Positions 24,634-36,413 of a stretch of DNA of 64,000 nucleotides are shown piece after piece. This DNA is from Echinococcus granulosus. Taxonomy: Eukaryota; Platyhelminthes; Cestoda; Cyclophyllidea; Taeniidae. Under the pieces are notes generated by a model that searched no databases, had not been told where the DNA came from, and was given only the letters and a program-made list of their open reading frames with translations. Location of the stretch: assembly GCF_000524195.1 (NCBI RefSeq), contig NW_020170381.1:2772714-2836713 (forward strand). The letters are read 5' to 3'. The first letter of the stretch is position 1, and the number at the start of each line of letters is the position of its first letter. The position numbers and the translations under genes are program-made.

Positions 24634-27600
24634 GATGATGAAAGCACTCACGCACGCTGCGTGCATATGTGCAGCCATTAAAGGGAGTTTTCCCTTACCC
24701 CGTTGCACATTGCCCTGATTCAAACGCTAGTGCTTTGCCTCCGACCGCCACCATTAGTCACTCAGTGCAAATAAACAAATGAAACTGCCATTGTTGAGTC
24801 GCTGTGTTTTACAGTATTTGGGTGAACCTACACCAAATGTGTGATCAAATGTGCGTTTATTTTTAAGTTACCGTAGCGTATTTGATGTAACTATTCCCCA
24901 AGTTCAGGCACAGATGGGGGTGAATTCGTTTTTCCCCTCTGCTTCGAATATCTGTGCTTGATGATTACACATCGCCTTACATTCGGTGGCAGAGAGGGAA
25001 GCTTTTTGACCACGGCTAGAAGTGCCGTGGAATTTGCGGTTGAAGAGGGAGAGGAATAATTGACCAATTAGATGTTTGAGTTTATACCATCACAAAGTGG
25101 GAACTAATGTGGGCAATGGCACTGGTGAGGGAACTGATTTCTGGAATCGACACCCTGACACCATCCACCTTAGCTTTTAATTGCCAGTCGTTGTAATAAT
25201 CCAATAAACTCCAATGAGCTTATGCTTCTCCACTACCCATCTACATTAAAGTGTCTTCTGTTACACAGTAGCCTTGATCCATCAAAACGATTATCAGTAC
25301 ATTTTATGCCCACTCCATATGATATGGAGACGCTCTATTTGTTTTGTTGAACTGCGTGTCGTGTGAGTGGCTCAACCTCATACAGTACATTCGGCCAGGG
25401 TGGAAGCCTCCACACGAAAGAGGATAGAAAGTAGCTGGTGTTCAGGACGCACAGGTTCGGTGTAAATTGGAGTGCTGCCGTGCGTCTGTTTGGGTGGTGC
25501 ATTAGCCGGCGGTGGAGGCTGTAGCGAAATCTCAGCGGCGATGGGTGGCTAGCTGGCCTCGGGGTGGAAATAAATGCCCAATCAGCGATGAACGCGCGCG
25601 AGAACACCGCGAGTGGCTGGGTCGATGAGACCTTAACTATGGGGCAAATAGCACACTTGGATCCCTCAAATGTTCCTCGCACTTTTACAAACAGGGAATT
25701 CCCTGTCTTTTAGTATCTTCAACATCTTGATATTTATTGTATATTACAGTCTGGCGGTAGCGACAACCATTTGAAACATGATAATCTAATTATTTTAGTC
25801 AGGCCAATCAGGCAATATAAATTCGGTAAAAATCTTATTTTTTGATTTTTCGTCTGTTTCGATGTCAAAATTAGTAATGCTGTGCTTCCTGTAATTGGGT
25901 CTTTTCAACAAGGCAATCTTCAGACTTGGTAAACAAGCAAATAATTTACCGAAGCTTTATTTAAGTGTTCTGGAAGTACATTTCGATTGGTTTTGTGTTA
26001 AGTAAAAGTTGATAGCGTGCAAGTAATAACCAAACACTTTGTAAGATTAAATTTGTGATTTCATCAATCTTCGTAGGTCTTAAGTAGTAGGTGGTTTGTT
26101 TAAACCATTTGTAATGCTCAACTGCTAGAAATTTTCCGCTTTTAATTTGCACAATTATTTGGTGGCGGTAGTTAAGGCAGCAGGTCAATTCACAACTGAG
26201 GGTCAGCACAAATCAGTGAACTATTTTTGAAGCATAACATTGAGCGAATGGAAGTTTTGTTATCCACAGATTGCCAGGTTTTGAAAAGGAAGCAGGAACG
26301 CGAAATTCATGGCATACCTCGGAATGGTACCAACATGTGCCTGTAATTTTCACACCCCATCACTATTATTTCAAAATGATAGGTTCACCTTCACACTGAT
26401 GTACATCCCATCACCATCAAAAATACTGGGATTCGGGAATGCACGTATGATGAGGTCCTTCGAAGAAGTGACCCAATGTGTGTTGGACACATTCATCGCG
26501 TACTCTCGATGAAGCCTATTTGAGTGAGGAAGGTTAAAATCTCAACTGGGATGCAGTTGGGTGCAGTTGAGGTATTGGCACAGCCCAGTGCGATTTTGCC
26601 CAGCCCCTCTCGCCCTCTCGCCTGCACAGGTTGCTCGTGAGCGCAGTGGTGAGGCGGACGGCACGTGCGCGTATCGATCGGTTTGGCTGTGGCGCGCGTC
26701 CGTGCACGTGCTCAAGGCGGCCAGAGGTTGCGCGCCAGATGGAGGAGGGCTGATTGCTTGCGTGCCTGCGCGTGGCTGCTGTGGTCGTGGGCAGATTTGC
26801 ACGTGGGTTGTGTGTGCGTTTGCGCGTGTGTGTGCTCACCTCCACCATCACTCTCACTAACCGCTCCCTCCAGCTCTCCCGTTCTCGGCAAGCCTCAGTG
26901 GCTATCACGTTGAACATCATGCAGAGACAGCAATGGTTATGGACGTTAGTCATGATTTGCCGTATTCTGCTCACAAACTGTACTCTAGCATCACTTGTTT
27001 TACTTTCGGGGTGGTCGAACTCCGAGATCGTAGTTGTGGCCACGCAATACCTCTCGCACCTTGGGCTTTGGAAACGAAGCTAATTTCACAAATTACAAAG
27101 AGGTTATAGCCCCATCCACAAACCTTCAGGGGCACCTGAACGTGAATAAGTTCAATCAATACTACGTATTGTGATTTCGAAACGTTAATCCGGTAGATGC
27201 ATGGAATATGACCCTATTGACGATTGAACGTTATCCCATTTTCCAGTGGATTATGCCCATAATCGAATGAATTTATTGTCAACTCCATTTTTTGGATAGG
27301 AAACGCACACAAACCAATGCAAATAGCGAAAATATTTCACGAAACTTGAATAATTTAGTGAATGCATCCAGTGTGAATAAACATCTGTAGAAAAGAGGAC
27401 TAAATGAATAAGAAACCAGCATATTTACTATATCGCCTCCTCATAAATATTGGTAGGTGTTATTAGTAAGCGTGAGGTGTCAACCGCCACCCTTCTCATA
27501 ATGCCATTTTGGTAGAACGACGCCGTTATTGAAAAAGAACCACTCAGAAGGAAGTGCCGCTGTTATTTAGTGATATTCGAAAATACATCAAGGATATTTC

Positions 27601-28893
27601 AAAAGGCTTAGTATTGGTTCACATGATTTATTTTACCCAACCAAACGATGCTTGTGTAAGTACTGGGCAAAAATTTTGGTGATTTGAAGCATCCTCCATA
27701 GGCTGCCCAGATGTTCTGCCAGCAGTGGCACATTTGCCCGTCCACCGGTTCCTTGTGGTGCTTGAGTGAGGTGTACTCGAGAGGGAAACCCCAATGCTCC
27801 CCTCCGCCATGCACAACCTTTCCATGGCGTGTGCTCAGCCTCGCAGATGCACGGGAAGGGCGCACGTCCGCGTATGCTCGGGCTTGTCTATTGATTATTT
27901 CGTGCGCGGCAGAGCGTGCGTCGGTACGGCCACATGCCTGTGTGGTGTGTGCGTGGATGCGTGTGTTTGTGCATGCGTGCGTGAATGCGCCTGGGCTCAA
28001 AAACCAGCGTGCGCACGTATGAGTGAGTGCTTGTCACCAGCATTATCCCAGCGCTGCCACCATCGTCCCCACCCTTGTGATGGGCAATCCACGTGCTCTC
28101 CCCCCCACTCCACTTTACAGACTCAACACACCACATGCATGCCTAATGCACGATGCTGACTGTCGCCTGATTGGTTATCCCGACCCCATAGTGCTCAGGC
28201 GTGCGTGTGGGTCTATGCGTACGCACACACGGTAGCGTGCTCTTCCCTCCTTTCACCCAACTTCTCCCCACGCTGACTGGACGGACCGGACATTTGGCTC
28301 GACTGCGTGCTCAACCTAAAAAGCCGAGTAATTTAGCAAATGCAAACTCCAACTTCTCATAATAAATTGAAATGTAGGGTACGAGATAATACCGATTTGT
28401 CCAGAAAGAGTTCGATTCGAGATCATGGAGTTGCAGCCATCCATTTAATCGCCTTGGATGTTCTCAGTTTTGTAGACTGCTAAGTCATTCCTACGGGTTT
28501 CCTGTTTGTACAGTACTCCACCGTTTCATAAAAGTGTAACATTTCAATGCGCAAAACACAGAGATTGGGAATTTACTTATTTTGCATAACCACGGCTGTG
28601 AGGCATGCGGCGTTACTCAAGCAGTCGTAAGAACCTAGCTGCCTATTTAGCTATGCTGCAAAGATTTGGGAGTTCCAGCCGAATTAACCGGGGGTTAAAC
28701 AATGTACAACCACCCGCGGTACACAAAGGTTAATAATACAAAACCGAAAACTCTAAAAGGGTAAAACATGCGTAAATATGAACATTGGAAGGTTTCAAGC
28801 TTCATTTTCTAGCCGGTTCTTGTGTCATCTCTAGTGATCCATTTACATTACGCCGTTGGAGGCAGCGTTCACTTGGGCCTCTAAATAGGCGCC

Positions 28894-28970
<77 letters not shown>
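28894..28970. repeat. (TGA)n trinucleotide microsatellite, about 25 units
   Basis: An uninterrupted run of TGA/GAT/ATG units. It creates an apparent poly-Met open frame at 28785-28985 that should not be taken as a gene. Confidence 0.95.
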
Positions 28971-31102
28971 CAAGTCAGTCTTTAATTTGAGTACTTGTAA
29001 AATGGAAATGGTTGACTAAAAAATAACCATGCAAGGCAATGTTGACAAGATCAAATCCTTTTTACCAATCCGCTTAAGGTCTATAATGACCCTAATAGTT
29101 CGCAAATTGGAAGAAATGAGGTTAATCAAAGTCTAACTTGTCAACTTTTGGAAAAATCAATTGTCTTTTGGGTAGTGGTTTAAAACATTTTCCCTGATAC
29201 GATTGTAAAGTGATAGGGGGAATTTCCACGGAATAAAGGAAAATTTGATTGAATTTGGGGCGAATCATAGTATAAATATCAGTCAAGCACCAGCGCGTGC
29301 CGTGACCAGCGCGAAGAGATGCGAGTCGAAAGGTGAACGCGCCGATGGTGGTTGAATACGGAGCACCATGTCAACCAACGTGGCACACATCTTACCAAGT
29401 TCAGGAGGTGAGTCCGGGCGACAGCACAAAATCACGTGCTGTGACACCTATGACGCATACACACGCACACGTATGCACACACCTACACACACACACACGG
29501 GTTTAGATGCGCACGCACAAATCGATCGGACAGAGGCCATGGCCAATGGTCAAGATGCGACAAAACAAAGCTGCGACAGCTAAGCTCACTCCTGCCCTCG
29601 GAATTGTTCAAATCGAAATTTTGGACTGAATTCGCTCAAAGGGGCCTTATTCGGTAACCACATTTCCCCATATCATTTAATATTTCAAGCGCTGCGTAGG
29701 GTCGAACTGCGCCTTCTCCGAGTTCTGGGGGAATTTAAGACTTAGAAAACGAGAGGTATTTTGGACAGCTACCCCTTACAGCCATGGTTGTCAATTAATC
29801 CTTCCCTATATCCAAATCCACATCGATGCAACTTCGAGTGGAGTGCGAAATTTATTAGTCAGAATGCCTCACCGATTGAATGAGTAAAACTTAAAGAAGC
29901 ATTCACATAATGCTCAGATTTACAACTCGCATTGCAACACCTTAAGTCAAACTGTAAAATCAAATGGGCCTTCTTGACGCGTTCAAAGCAGGCATCAGCA
30001 CTTGAGTGCAAATAAGCTCTGTAATGAGACCAGTGGGAATTGAAACGATCATTGCACGTTAGTATCGGTAGGCAGTACCAATTGCCATTCTAGCACATAA
30101 ACCTCATGAAATGCAATGTACTAACATCGACCAGAATTGTGTACGGTTCAGGACCAACTCTCCTGTATTCCGACATGATGCCAATCCACCTTAAAACGCA
30201 CCGATATCACGCGCTATTAAGATGGAAGCTTCGTTAACTGACGATTCGCTTATCGGTGGGAACACGCATGTACACAGAGAGCAGTGCTAAGCACACGACT
30301 CACCTTGGTTTCACAAATTGAAGATTCGGCATAACGTGGGCAAGGCAGCACACAGTGGGGATCGAAATCGAGACGTTCAATTGCACACACCAAATGGCAT
30401 CACCACTCACGTTTGGTCGCGGAAAAGTGCGTTCACGCATGCACGCAAGCACATGGACACACACACATGCAAGTATCGATCCTTGAGCAGCACTCAAATA
30501 GGTGTCCGCCAAGCAGACTTCAGCACACTTCACATTCCCGGCAGGCGTGCCTTCCACCAAGGCACGAACCATGGCCTTCACAGCAGACGGGAGGCACGAA
30601 AGTGTAGCCTAGTAGTAAAACACACCACAATGACTATACTCAAGGAAAACCGCTCCCCTCTCCCAAGCCTCTTCCTGGAAAACCGTCCAATTAAGGACGC
30701 GTAGGAGCTCAACCCACTTACTTGCAACTGATGTCAATCTGTCCCCTGAAACTAGCTAAATAAATGTATAGCGCATTTCCAAACGAGTCGGGTAAAAATT
30801 CATTCCCAAAACACGGAAAACTGAGATTAAAATACATATACGTGTATTGAAGGGTAACAAAAAATGAGATCAAAGATACACTGCTTCGATGGATACACCG
30901 GAATGTGTTTAATAAATGCGTTGTGATGTAACCGTCATGGTTGAGACACTCGTTATTGCACAGAAATTTCTACGAAATCTTGATGGTGGGAGACTAGAGA
31001 TGCAAAATGGAATGTTTCCTGTTAGTCACAACAAACACGCCACATACACAACTTGAACTAAGTGGACGCCTATTATACAGTAAGTAACGTTTTAAACCCT
31101 TC

Positions 31103-33755
31103 TTAGCCCGGTTCCGCACCTTCGGTGGAGAGAAGTCGAACGGGCGTCACTGACTGTTTCAGCTCTGAGCGGCGGAAATGTTTATAGGTGGCCTGAGTAG
31201 GTGGCGATGGGGATGCGGAAACGGGAATCGGATCCTCCGAAGACTCTGCTTCTGCCTGAGTGTCAGCTCCCGGATCTTCCATACAAAAAGTATGTTCGGA
31301 AGTGGGAGAAGCATCGCCTTCTGACATATCCTGGGGATCCAGACCTGCAGGAATTAGCTTCCCAGAGGCCTGTGCGGCTGCTACACGTGACGTATGTAGA
31401 ATTGAGCGTACATGGCGTTTCTTGTCCTCTAAACGAATGAATTTTTCATTGCAAATTTCGCAAGTGTAGGGCTTCACGCCGGTATGAAGTCGTTCATGAC
31501 GCTCCCGACAAAATTTGCGATTGAAAGTTTTTCCACAATATCGACACTTGTAAACCTTGTGAACGGACTCCATTGCTGAAGTAATGGTTGACGTTGAATT
31601 GGTATTTGACAAATTAATCGAGGCAGAAAGTCCTGTTCTAGCTGCTGGATTTGGAGCTACAGGAGCTAATTTACCGCTACCTTTTTTGATAGGAAGCTGA
31701 AGACGAACCCCTCCACTTTGTGAAATTAAAGACGGAGGCTTTGCTTCACTAACTTTCATCTTCCGTACGCAAGTATTTGAGGTGACAAGTGAGGCTCTGG
31801 CTGCTTTCTCAGCCTCGGACGCTCGAAGCTGACCACGGATGTTCTCGAGAATCCTATCGATGGTAGAATCTGGAGACTCCTTCAAGGGCGGTTCAGATTT
31901 GATTTGTTCTGTTACTATGGTTCCCGAATCTGTCGTCAGGACAGGACTGTCATTTGTCCTTTGACTAACGGCATTCATAATTGGCGAATTTTGGTCTCCA
32001 TTTGGAACAATCTTCGGACATGAAAGGAGTACTGATCCAGGCAGAGGTCCGGGAGAAATGGTTGGATTGCGTGGAAGAGTGCCAGTTACAGCGGCAACAG
32101 CAGCAGTCAGTGAGCTAATGTCCAGTGGTAATTGGGGAGCAGATGGTGGGTCAGAAACCGGTTTTGCATCAATGCTGGACGTCATAACAGGGGCCTCTGT
32201 AGCAAGAGTATTGGCGGTTTTCGAAATCAACGATTCGCTTGCTGAAGCAGTTGCTAATGTCTTGGAACGACTTAAGCCACGTAAAAGAGCCGTGATTGCT
32301 GATGCGTTATTCGGAGCTGGAAAGTTCCGGTTATTGGGATTTCCAATTGAAAGAATGGTGGCGGGAGTGCTATTTGTTAAGGAATTCGGCAGACTTCCGA
32401 TCACAGTTAAAGTCGGCTGAAGTGTAGCATTAGTGGTGATGGGCAAATTAATAGAAATTGGCGCAGCAATGCTCTGTGAAATTGTACCACAACGAAGAAA
32501 ATTTACATTTCCATTTTCAAGCGTTGTTGTTGCATCACCTAATGAAGAACCAGAACGAACATCATTCTGTTCAGAATTCAAACTTTCATCAGACAAAACA
32601 TTCGCCGACTGTGACGGTTGAGGGGCTTGCAAAACGGGGGTGGCAACAGTGTTATTCCCACTGGCGGTAGCAGCCGCAAACGCCGCAGCTACAGACTTGC
32701 TAATGAAAACACTTTTCGGTGGCTGACCTGGCGTTTCACAAATAGCCGTCAAAAGACTAGAAGGGTTGTGATCAGCAGATAAAGAGGTCGAAGCCTGGAG
32801 ATTCTGTCTAAGCATAACATCGGCAAAAGGAACTGAGCCTTGACCATTTGGAGCAATTCGCTGTATTAGTGATTGGTCGGTTAAAGATAATCCACAAGGG
32901 AGGTTAGTAATGAAGGGATTGACGTCAGGACTTTTTTGAGGATCCAACTTAAATCCCGCCCCAACCAAGGAAGCTAGTAATGCCTGTAATGCTCCGGGTT
33001 GAGGAGTTTCAGGAACAACTACTGAATTACTTGCCCTCAACTGAGACTCTTCGAACTCATTATGCCTGGCCTTTTTAGATGGTGTAGATTCATCCTCGTT
33101 CTTCTCGTCTCCACTCAAGTCAGTAGATGTCACGACGTCAATTAATGGGATATCACTGCTAGTTAGAAGTTGCCGACGAGGCTTGTTTGATTTACGTCTT
33201 CCGCGTCTTTCTTCAACTATTACATCCGCACTTATATTTCCTAAAGAAAATTAACTCAAAGCCGACTTACTGTTTGATTGGTTTTTCACGGAAAGGCAAC
33301 CCAAATTGCTGGATAAAATCGGAGGAGAAGCGGATGAATGGCATTCCGATGGTTTTGTTTCCACAGATAGAGTGCATGCAGACTCAATTGGCGATTCAGT
33401 GGGTGACCCTACACCATTCGCATCCTCCTGACCATCGAGAGAAAAGTTGATTTTGACGAATTTTTCGCTACAACCATCCACACTGTATGAAATGATTCCA
33501 GAGACGACCAAGTTCCTTGAAAAAGTAATGTGTTGTGAGATTGCGTGTTTTAATCGCCAGACAAGCGAGTCATCTAAGCATTCACCCCCTTCCAAAGCCA
33601 TCCCAGGAAGTGCGATAACTAATGGAAACTCTGAAAGTCCCGCATGGCCCTCAACAAGAACCGGTTTACTGTTATAAACAAAACTGTTCTGTTCGAAGTT
33701 CCTTAGAGAGCATTTAAGTTGTTTAGCTGCGTTTGTCAAGTAAAAAACAATGGCT
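31103..33755 (-). CDS. Two-finger C2H2 zinc-finger protein, probable transcription factor
   Basis: The main exon is 33240-31103 (711 codons plus stop). It is joined by a 30-nt intron (33270-33241) to an exon ending at 33271, whose 5' border is unsettled (either a 3' splice site at 33755 or an ATG at 33601). The N-terminus is therefore incomplete. Near the C-terminus are two adjacent C2H2 fingers: YKCRYCGKTFNRKFCRERHE (first, followed by RLH, about 31554-31486), the linker TGVKPYTC, and CEICNEKFIRLEDKKRHV (second, ending in ILH). A basic AT-hook-like stretch ERRGRRKSNKPRRQ starts the main exon. Between lie about 500 residues rich in Ser, Thr, Pro and Ala. The N-terminal exon (CLDDSLVWRLKHAISQHITF) is not a domain I recognise. 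Nuclear DNA binding is inferred from the fingers; targets and orthology are unknown. Confidence 0.75.
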
Positions 33756-34204
33756 CTAAATTTTATCAAAAAGCATGTAAGTGGAAAATATTCATGAGTG
33801 AAGTGAAAAATCAAATAAATGCAATAAAACTTCATCAACTTATTTTGTAAAATCATTATAGGCATAGGCTGGAAACTGTCAATCTTAAGGTAAAAAAAAT
33901 GAGGATTTTTTAAAATTGTAGTTGACCGTTGCGTTTATTTTGCATTTTGCCAGAGTGTGCCTTCAATTTCTGTCACTTGTAGTCATTTAACTAGATTTCC
34001 AGTTTTTCCACTAGTTGGTTACTGTTTCTGATGTCTTATGCCATAGCTCAATTAAATAGTGTGGATTTTTAACGCCCAACTTACTTAGGCCACAAATATT
34101 CACCAAAGTTCTGTTTTTTATAAGATATTTTCAGTAAGTACTTCTGTCTCTATTCTAATATTGACATAATTACCTCAAGAATGCAAAGTGATGGCTACAG
34201 CTAT

Positions 34205-34850
34205 GGTGTCATAAGTTTTCCCCCAAGTCGCAAGAAGCCACTGTAGCGTGTCAAAATATGCATTACTAGCGTACAGAAGGGCTGAAAGCCATGCCTCCAA
34301 GCAGAACTGCAGTATTTAGGGGGTCATGCACCTACGCATATTCCCACATATTTATGCAAAATAGCAAATCACCAAAAAGCGTCGCATTTAAGGTGAGGCA
34401 GATCTACTTGCTGATAAGATACAGTGCTAATTTCTTAGCACCATAGTGTGGGATAGCGTCCAACCTCATTAAATTTTAAGCCACCTTTCTTTTTCCAAGG
34501 TACAATCACGATGCTATTTTTATTAAGATGGTCCTATTCTCTTTTTCCTGAGGCTAAATGAAACAAGGAGCTTGAAAGTCAACGCCTTTGAGTAAGATCT
34601 TAAACATTTTTATATGGATTTTATCGTTAAGACAAAGGTTTGAAGATTTAGCAACGGATTAAACTTACTCAGCTAAGCTAGTTTTCTGAAGGATGGATTG
34701 TAGCATTCCAAACTTACCCTGAAGTCGCAATGAGGTATGGAGATGTGGAAGAATGGTTACTTGCTAGTATATAGAATGACTTGGGAGCTGTAGGCATGGG
34801 CGGGAGGTCATAAGACAAAACGTAAGTACAAACTGCAAAGCCAGTTTAAT
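34205..34850 (+). repeat. Two degraded LTR-like fragments, possible element remnant
   Basis: Two segments about 520 bp apart share AAGTCGCAA near their starts. They also carry the downstream LTR signals GGGCTGAAAGCCATGCC (about 34287) and GAGCTGTAGGCATGGGCGGG (about 34786). The second continues GTAAGTACAAACTGC, matching GGAAGTACAACCTGC at about 20190. They may be the two ends of one old copy; similarity is low. Confidence 0.35.
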
Positions 34851-35672
34851 TGAGTGTACGTCGAAACAAGGACTGAACAACTTAAACGCAAATATGAAGT
34901 TGATTTCTAGCTACAGGGGAAGTGACCTCAACACCTTTTTTGGAGATTATGTGATAAGGTTTAACATCAATCACACTCTCTGATTGATAAATTGGCTGGT
35001 TCTATATTAAATCAAAGGGAGTTGTAGGTGTGGATTAGTTCCTTGTGGTATAGTAGTTCCATGTAGCGGTTAATGGCATACTAACTTATACTCGATTTAG
35101 TGGTTACGTTTGTGAAAATCCCATTGAGCTTTTTAGAGAAAATACGATGGAGTTTGATAGTTAAATATGCTACATCTAAGCTAGGGATGTTTGTAAACGC
35201 TTATTGTCAGTGAAACGAAAAATAACTAACAAAAGAGGAACAAATTTCGCAAATTTTTGGAATTCTGTCACACAAGTTTACAGAAATTTTTTAAAAACCT
35301 TGTCTATTCACCCTCTAGATAGTTTATTAAGCGTGCTTATCGAAGTTGCACCCAACTGCACATTTTCGGTCAGCTATCTAGGCACAAACACACAAGTTGA
35401 GCTATCCTTCCGCCTGAGAAACCGTCACAGTGGCAACAAAGAAAGCCAAGCGAGAGAACGTAATCGGTAAAAGGCTCACGGTCTACCAGCAAAGTAAGTG
35501 CGAGTGAGGTCATCAATCCAATATGCACATGGCATGCGTCTACGCCTCACAACCAGTAAGACTGCAGCATCCACAGGCCTTTAATTCTACCAACAGATGG
35601 TAGGAAAGAAGCCGAAATTAAGTGTGTTTCAAAAGGAAAGGGCAGTTTCCTTTGCCGAGTGATGGAGTGCGG

Positions 35673-35909
35673 TTAGGCTTTAGTGCTGCTTGAGCCTTCA
35701 CATAAATCACGACCAAGTGTCGCCTCCGGGGTTCGTGCGCCCACAGCGGCAAGCAGAACAATGAACTGTACGAAAAGTAATCGAAGTAGGCTTGCTTTCA
35801 AAATTTGAACAGACAATAGAACAATCATCTGCGTCTTTGTTTTCCTGCTAAAGTGGTCTGAGATACCCCTCACCTTGAGATTCATGGGTTTTTTAATCAC
35901 TTCAGCCAT
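35673..35909 (-). CDS. Possible small membrane protein
   Basis: A 78-codon ATG-initiated frame runs from MAEVIKKPMNLK to a C-terminal SSSTKA. It has one strongly hydrophobic stretch (MIVLLSVQILKASLL plus following Leu/Val/Phe residues) that could span a membrane. A GTGAGG/TTTAGCAG pair inside could also be a 29-nt intron, which would abolish the hydrophobic frame. I do not recognise a family. It may be a chance frame. Confidence 0.2.
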   Translation of the reverse strand: MAEVIKKPMNLKVRGISDHFSRKTKTQMIVLLSVQILKASLLRLLFVQFIVLLAAVGARTPEATLGRDLCEGSSSTKA

Positions 35910-36413
35910 ATTTAGATTTTGAATGCTTCCTCCATAGCATGGCGATTGTCAGAGCATACCGATCCTGGCTAAGAGACCCAAGGTAGCACTCTCACATCCT
36001 TGTAAGACCAAGTTTTACGTCTGATATAACACACGAACAGTGTATTAAGAATTGATCACTGCTTGCTTAAATGCGGCTTGATTTACCTCCTTGCCATCTT
36101 CGCTAAAACAATGACGCGAACAGTACCATCCGCATCGCTAAAACGTTGCGCCCTCTTGGTGGGCTCGCAAAGTGAAATTGGTTTGGAAAATCACCTAACA
36201 TTTGAGGATAAGCCGGAACAATTTCCTTATGAAAGCTAATCAAGAAGACCTCGGTGAATCGCTTAAGAATAACACATGGCTCACACAGATTACATTGAGG
36301 AACTGGGTTAAATGCTGATGAAATAAGTTAATTTTGTCAAACTGTGAAAGTGAAGTACAAATTGTTTCAATGCACAGAGAGTGAGGGCAATTCTTGGGGC
36401 CAAAACGGAGAGA

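Larger units (their letters stand above)
22640..30610. other. Series of GC-rich, GT/CA-rich islands
   Basis: Blocks of 200-600 bp that are GC- and CpG-richer than the AT-rich surroundings lie at about 22640-22950, 23600-23960, 24300-24730, 25380-25640, 26540-26910, 27700-28320, 29290-29560 and 30290-30600. Many contain alternating purine-pyrimidine runs such as GTGCGTGCGTG or CACGCACGCA, with the rich strand switching between GT and CA. Such runs can adopt Z-DNA. No open frame in them looks like a protein. Similar islands recur in glypican introns (about 50190-50410, 51840-51990, 55310-55560). Regulatory or non-coding RNA roles are possible but unproven. Confidence 0.5.
18963..31102. other. 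Gene-poor 12-kb intergenic region
   Basis: This lies between the 3' end of GOT1 (+) and the 3' end of the zinc-finger gene (-). It holds an LTR-like fragment near 20130-20250, a retroelement copy at 20561-21245, a (TGA)n run, and repeated GC-rich islands from 22.6 to 30.6 kb. The longer open frames (for example 26534-27043 and 25335-25682 on minus) are rich in Arg, Cys and His from the underlying GT/CA composition and look like chance frames. No exon with convincing splice sites and protein similarity was found. Confidence 0.5.
33756..36413. other. Intergenic, LTR-like fragments and one small open frame
   Basis: Missing 5' exons of the zinc-finger gene may lie at its left end. LTR-like fragments of the dispersed element lie at about 34205-34320 and 34725-34850, and a 78-codon minus frame lies at 35673-35909 (separate entries). 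Nothing else is supported. Confidence 0.4.

Noticed and set aside
26534..27043. Minus-strand frame of 169 codons in a GC-rich island
   Set aside because: Arg/Thr/His-rich composition follows from the GT/CA-rich DNA; no domain, no splice context, and other frames are open too.
28785..28985. Open frame with a long methionine run
   Set aside because: It is created entirely by the (TGA)n microsatellite.
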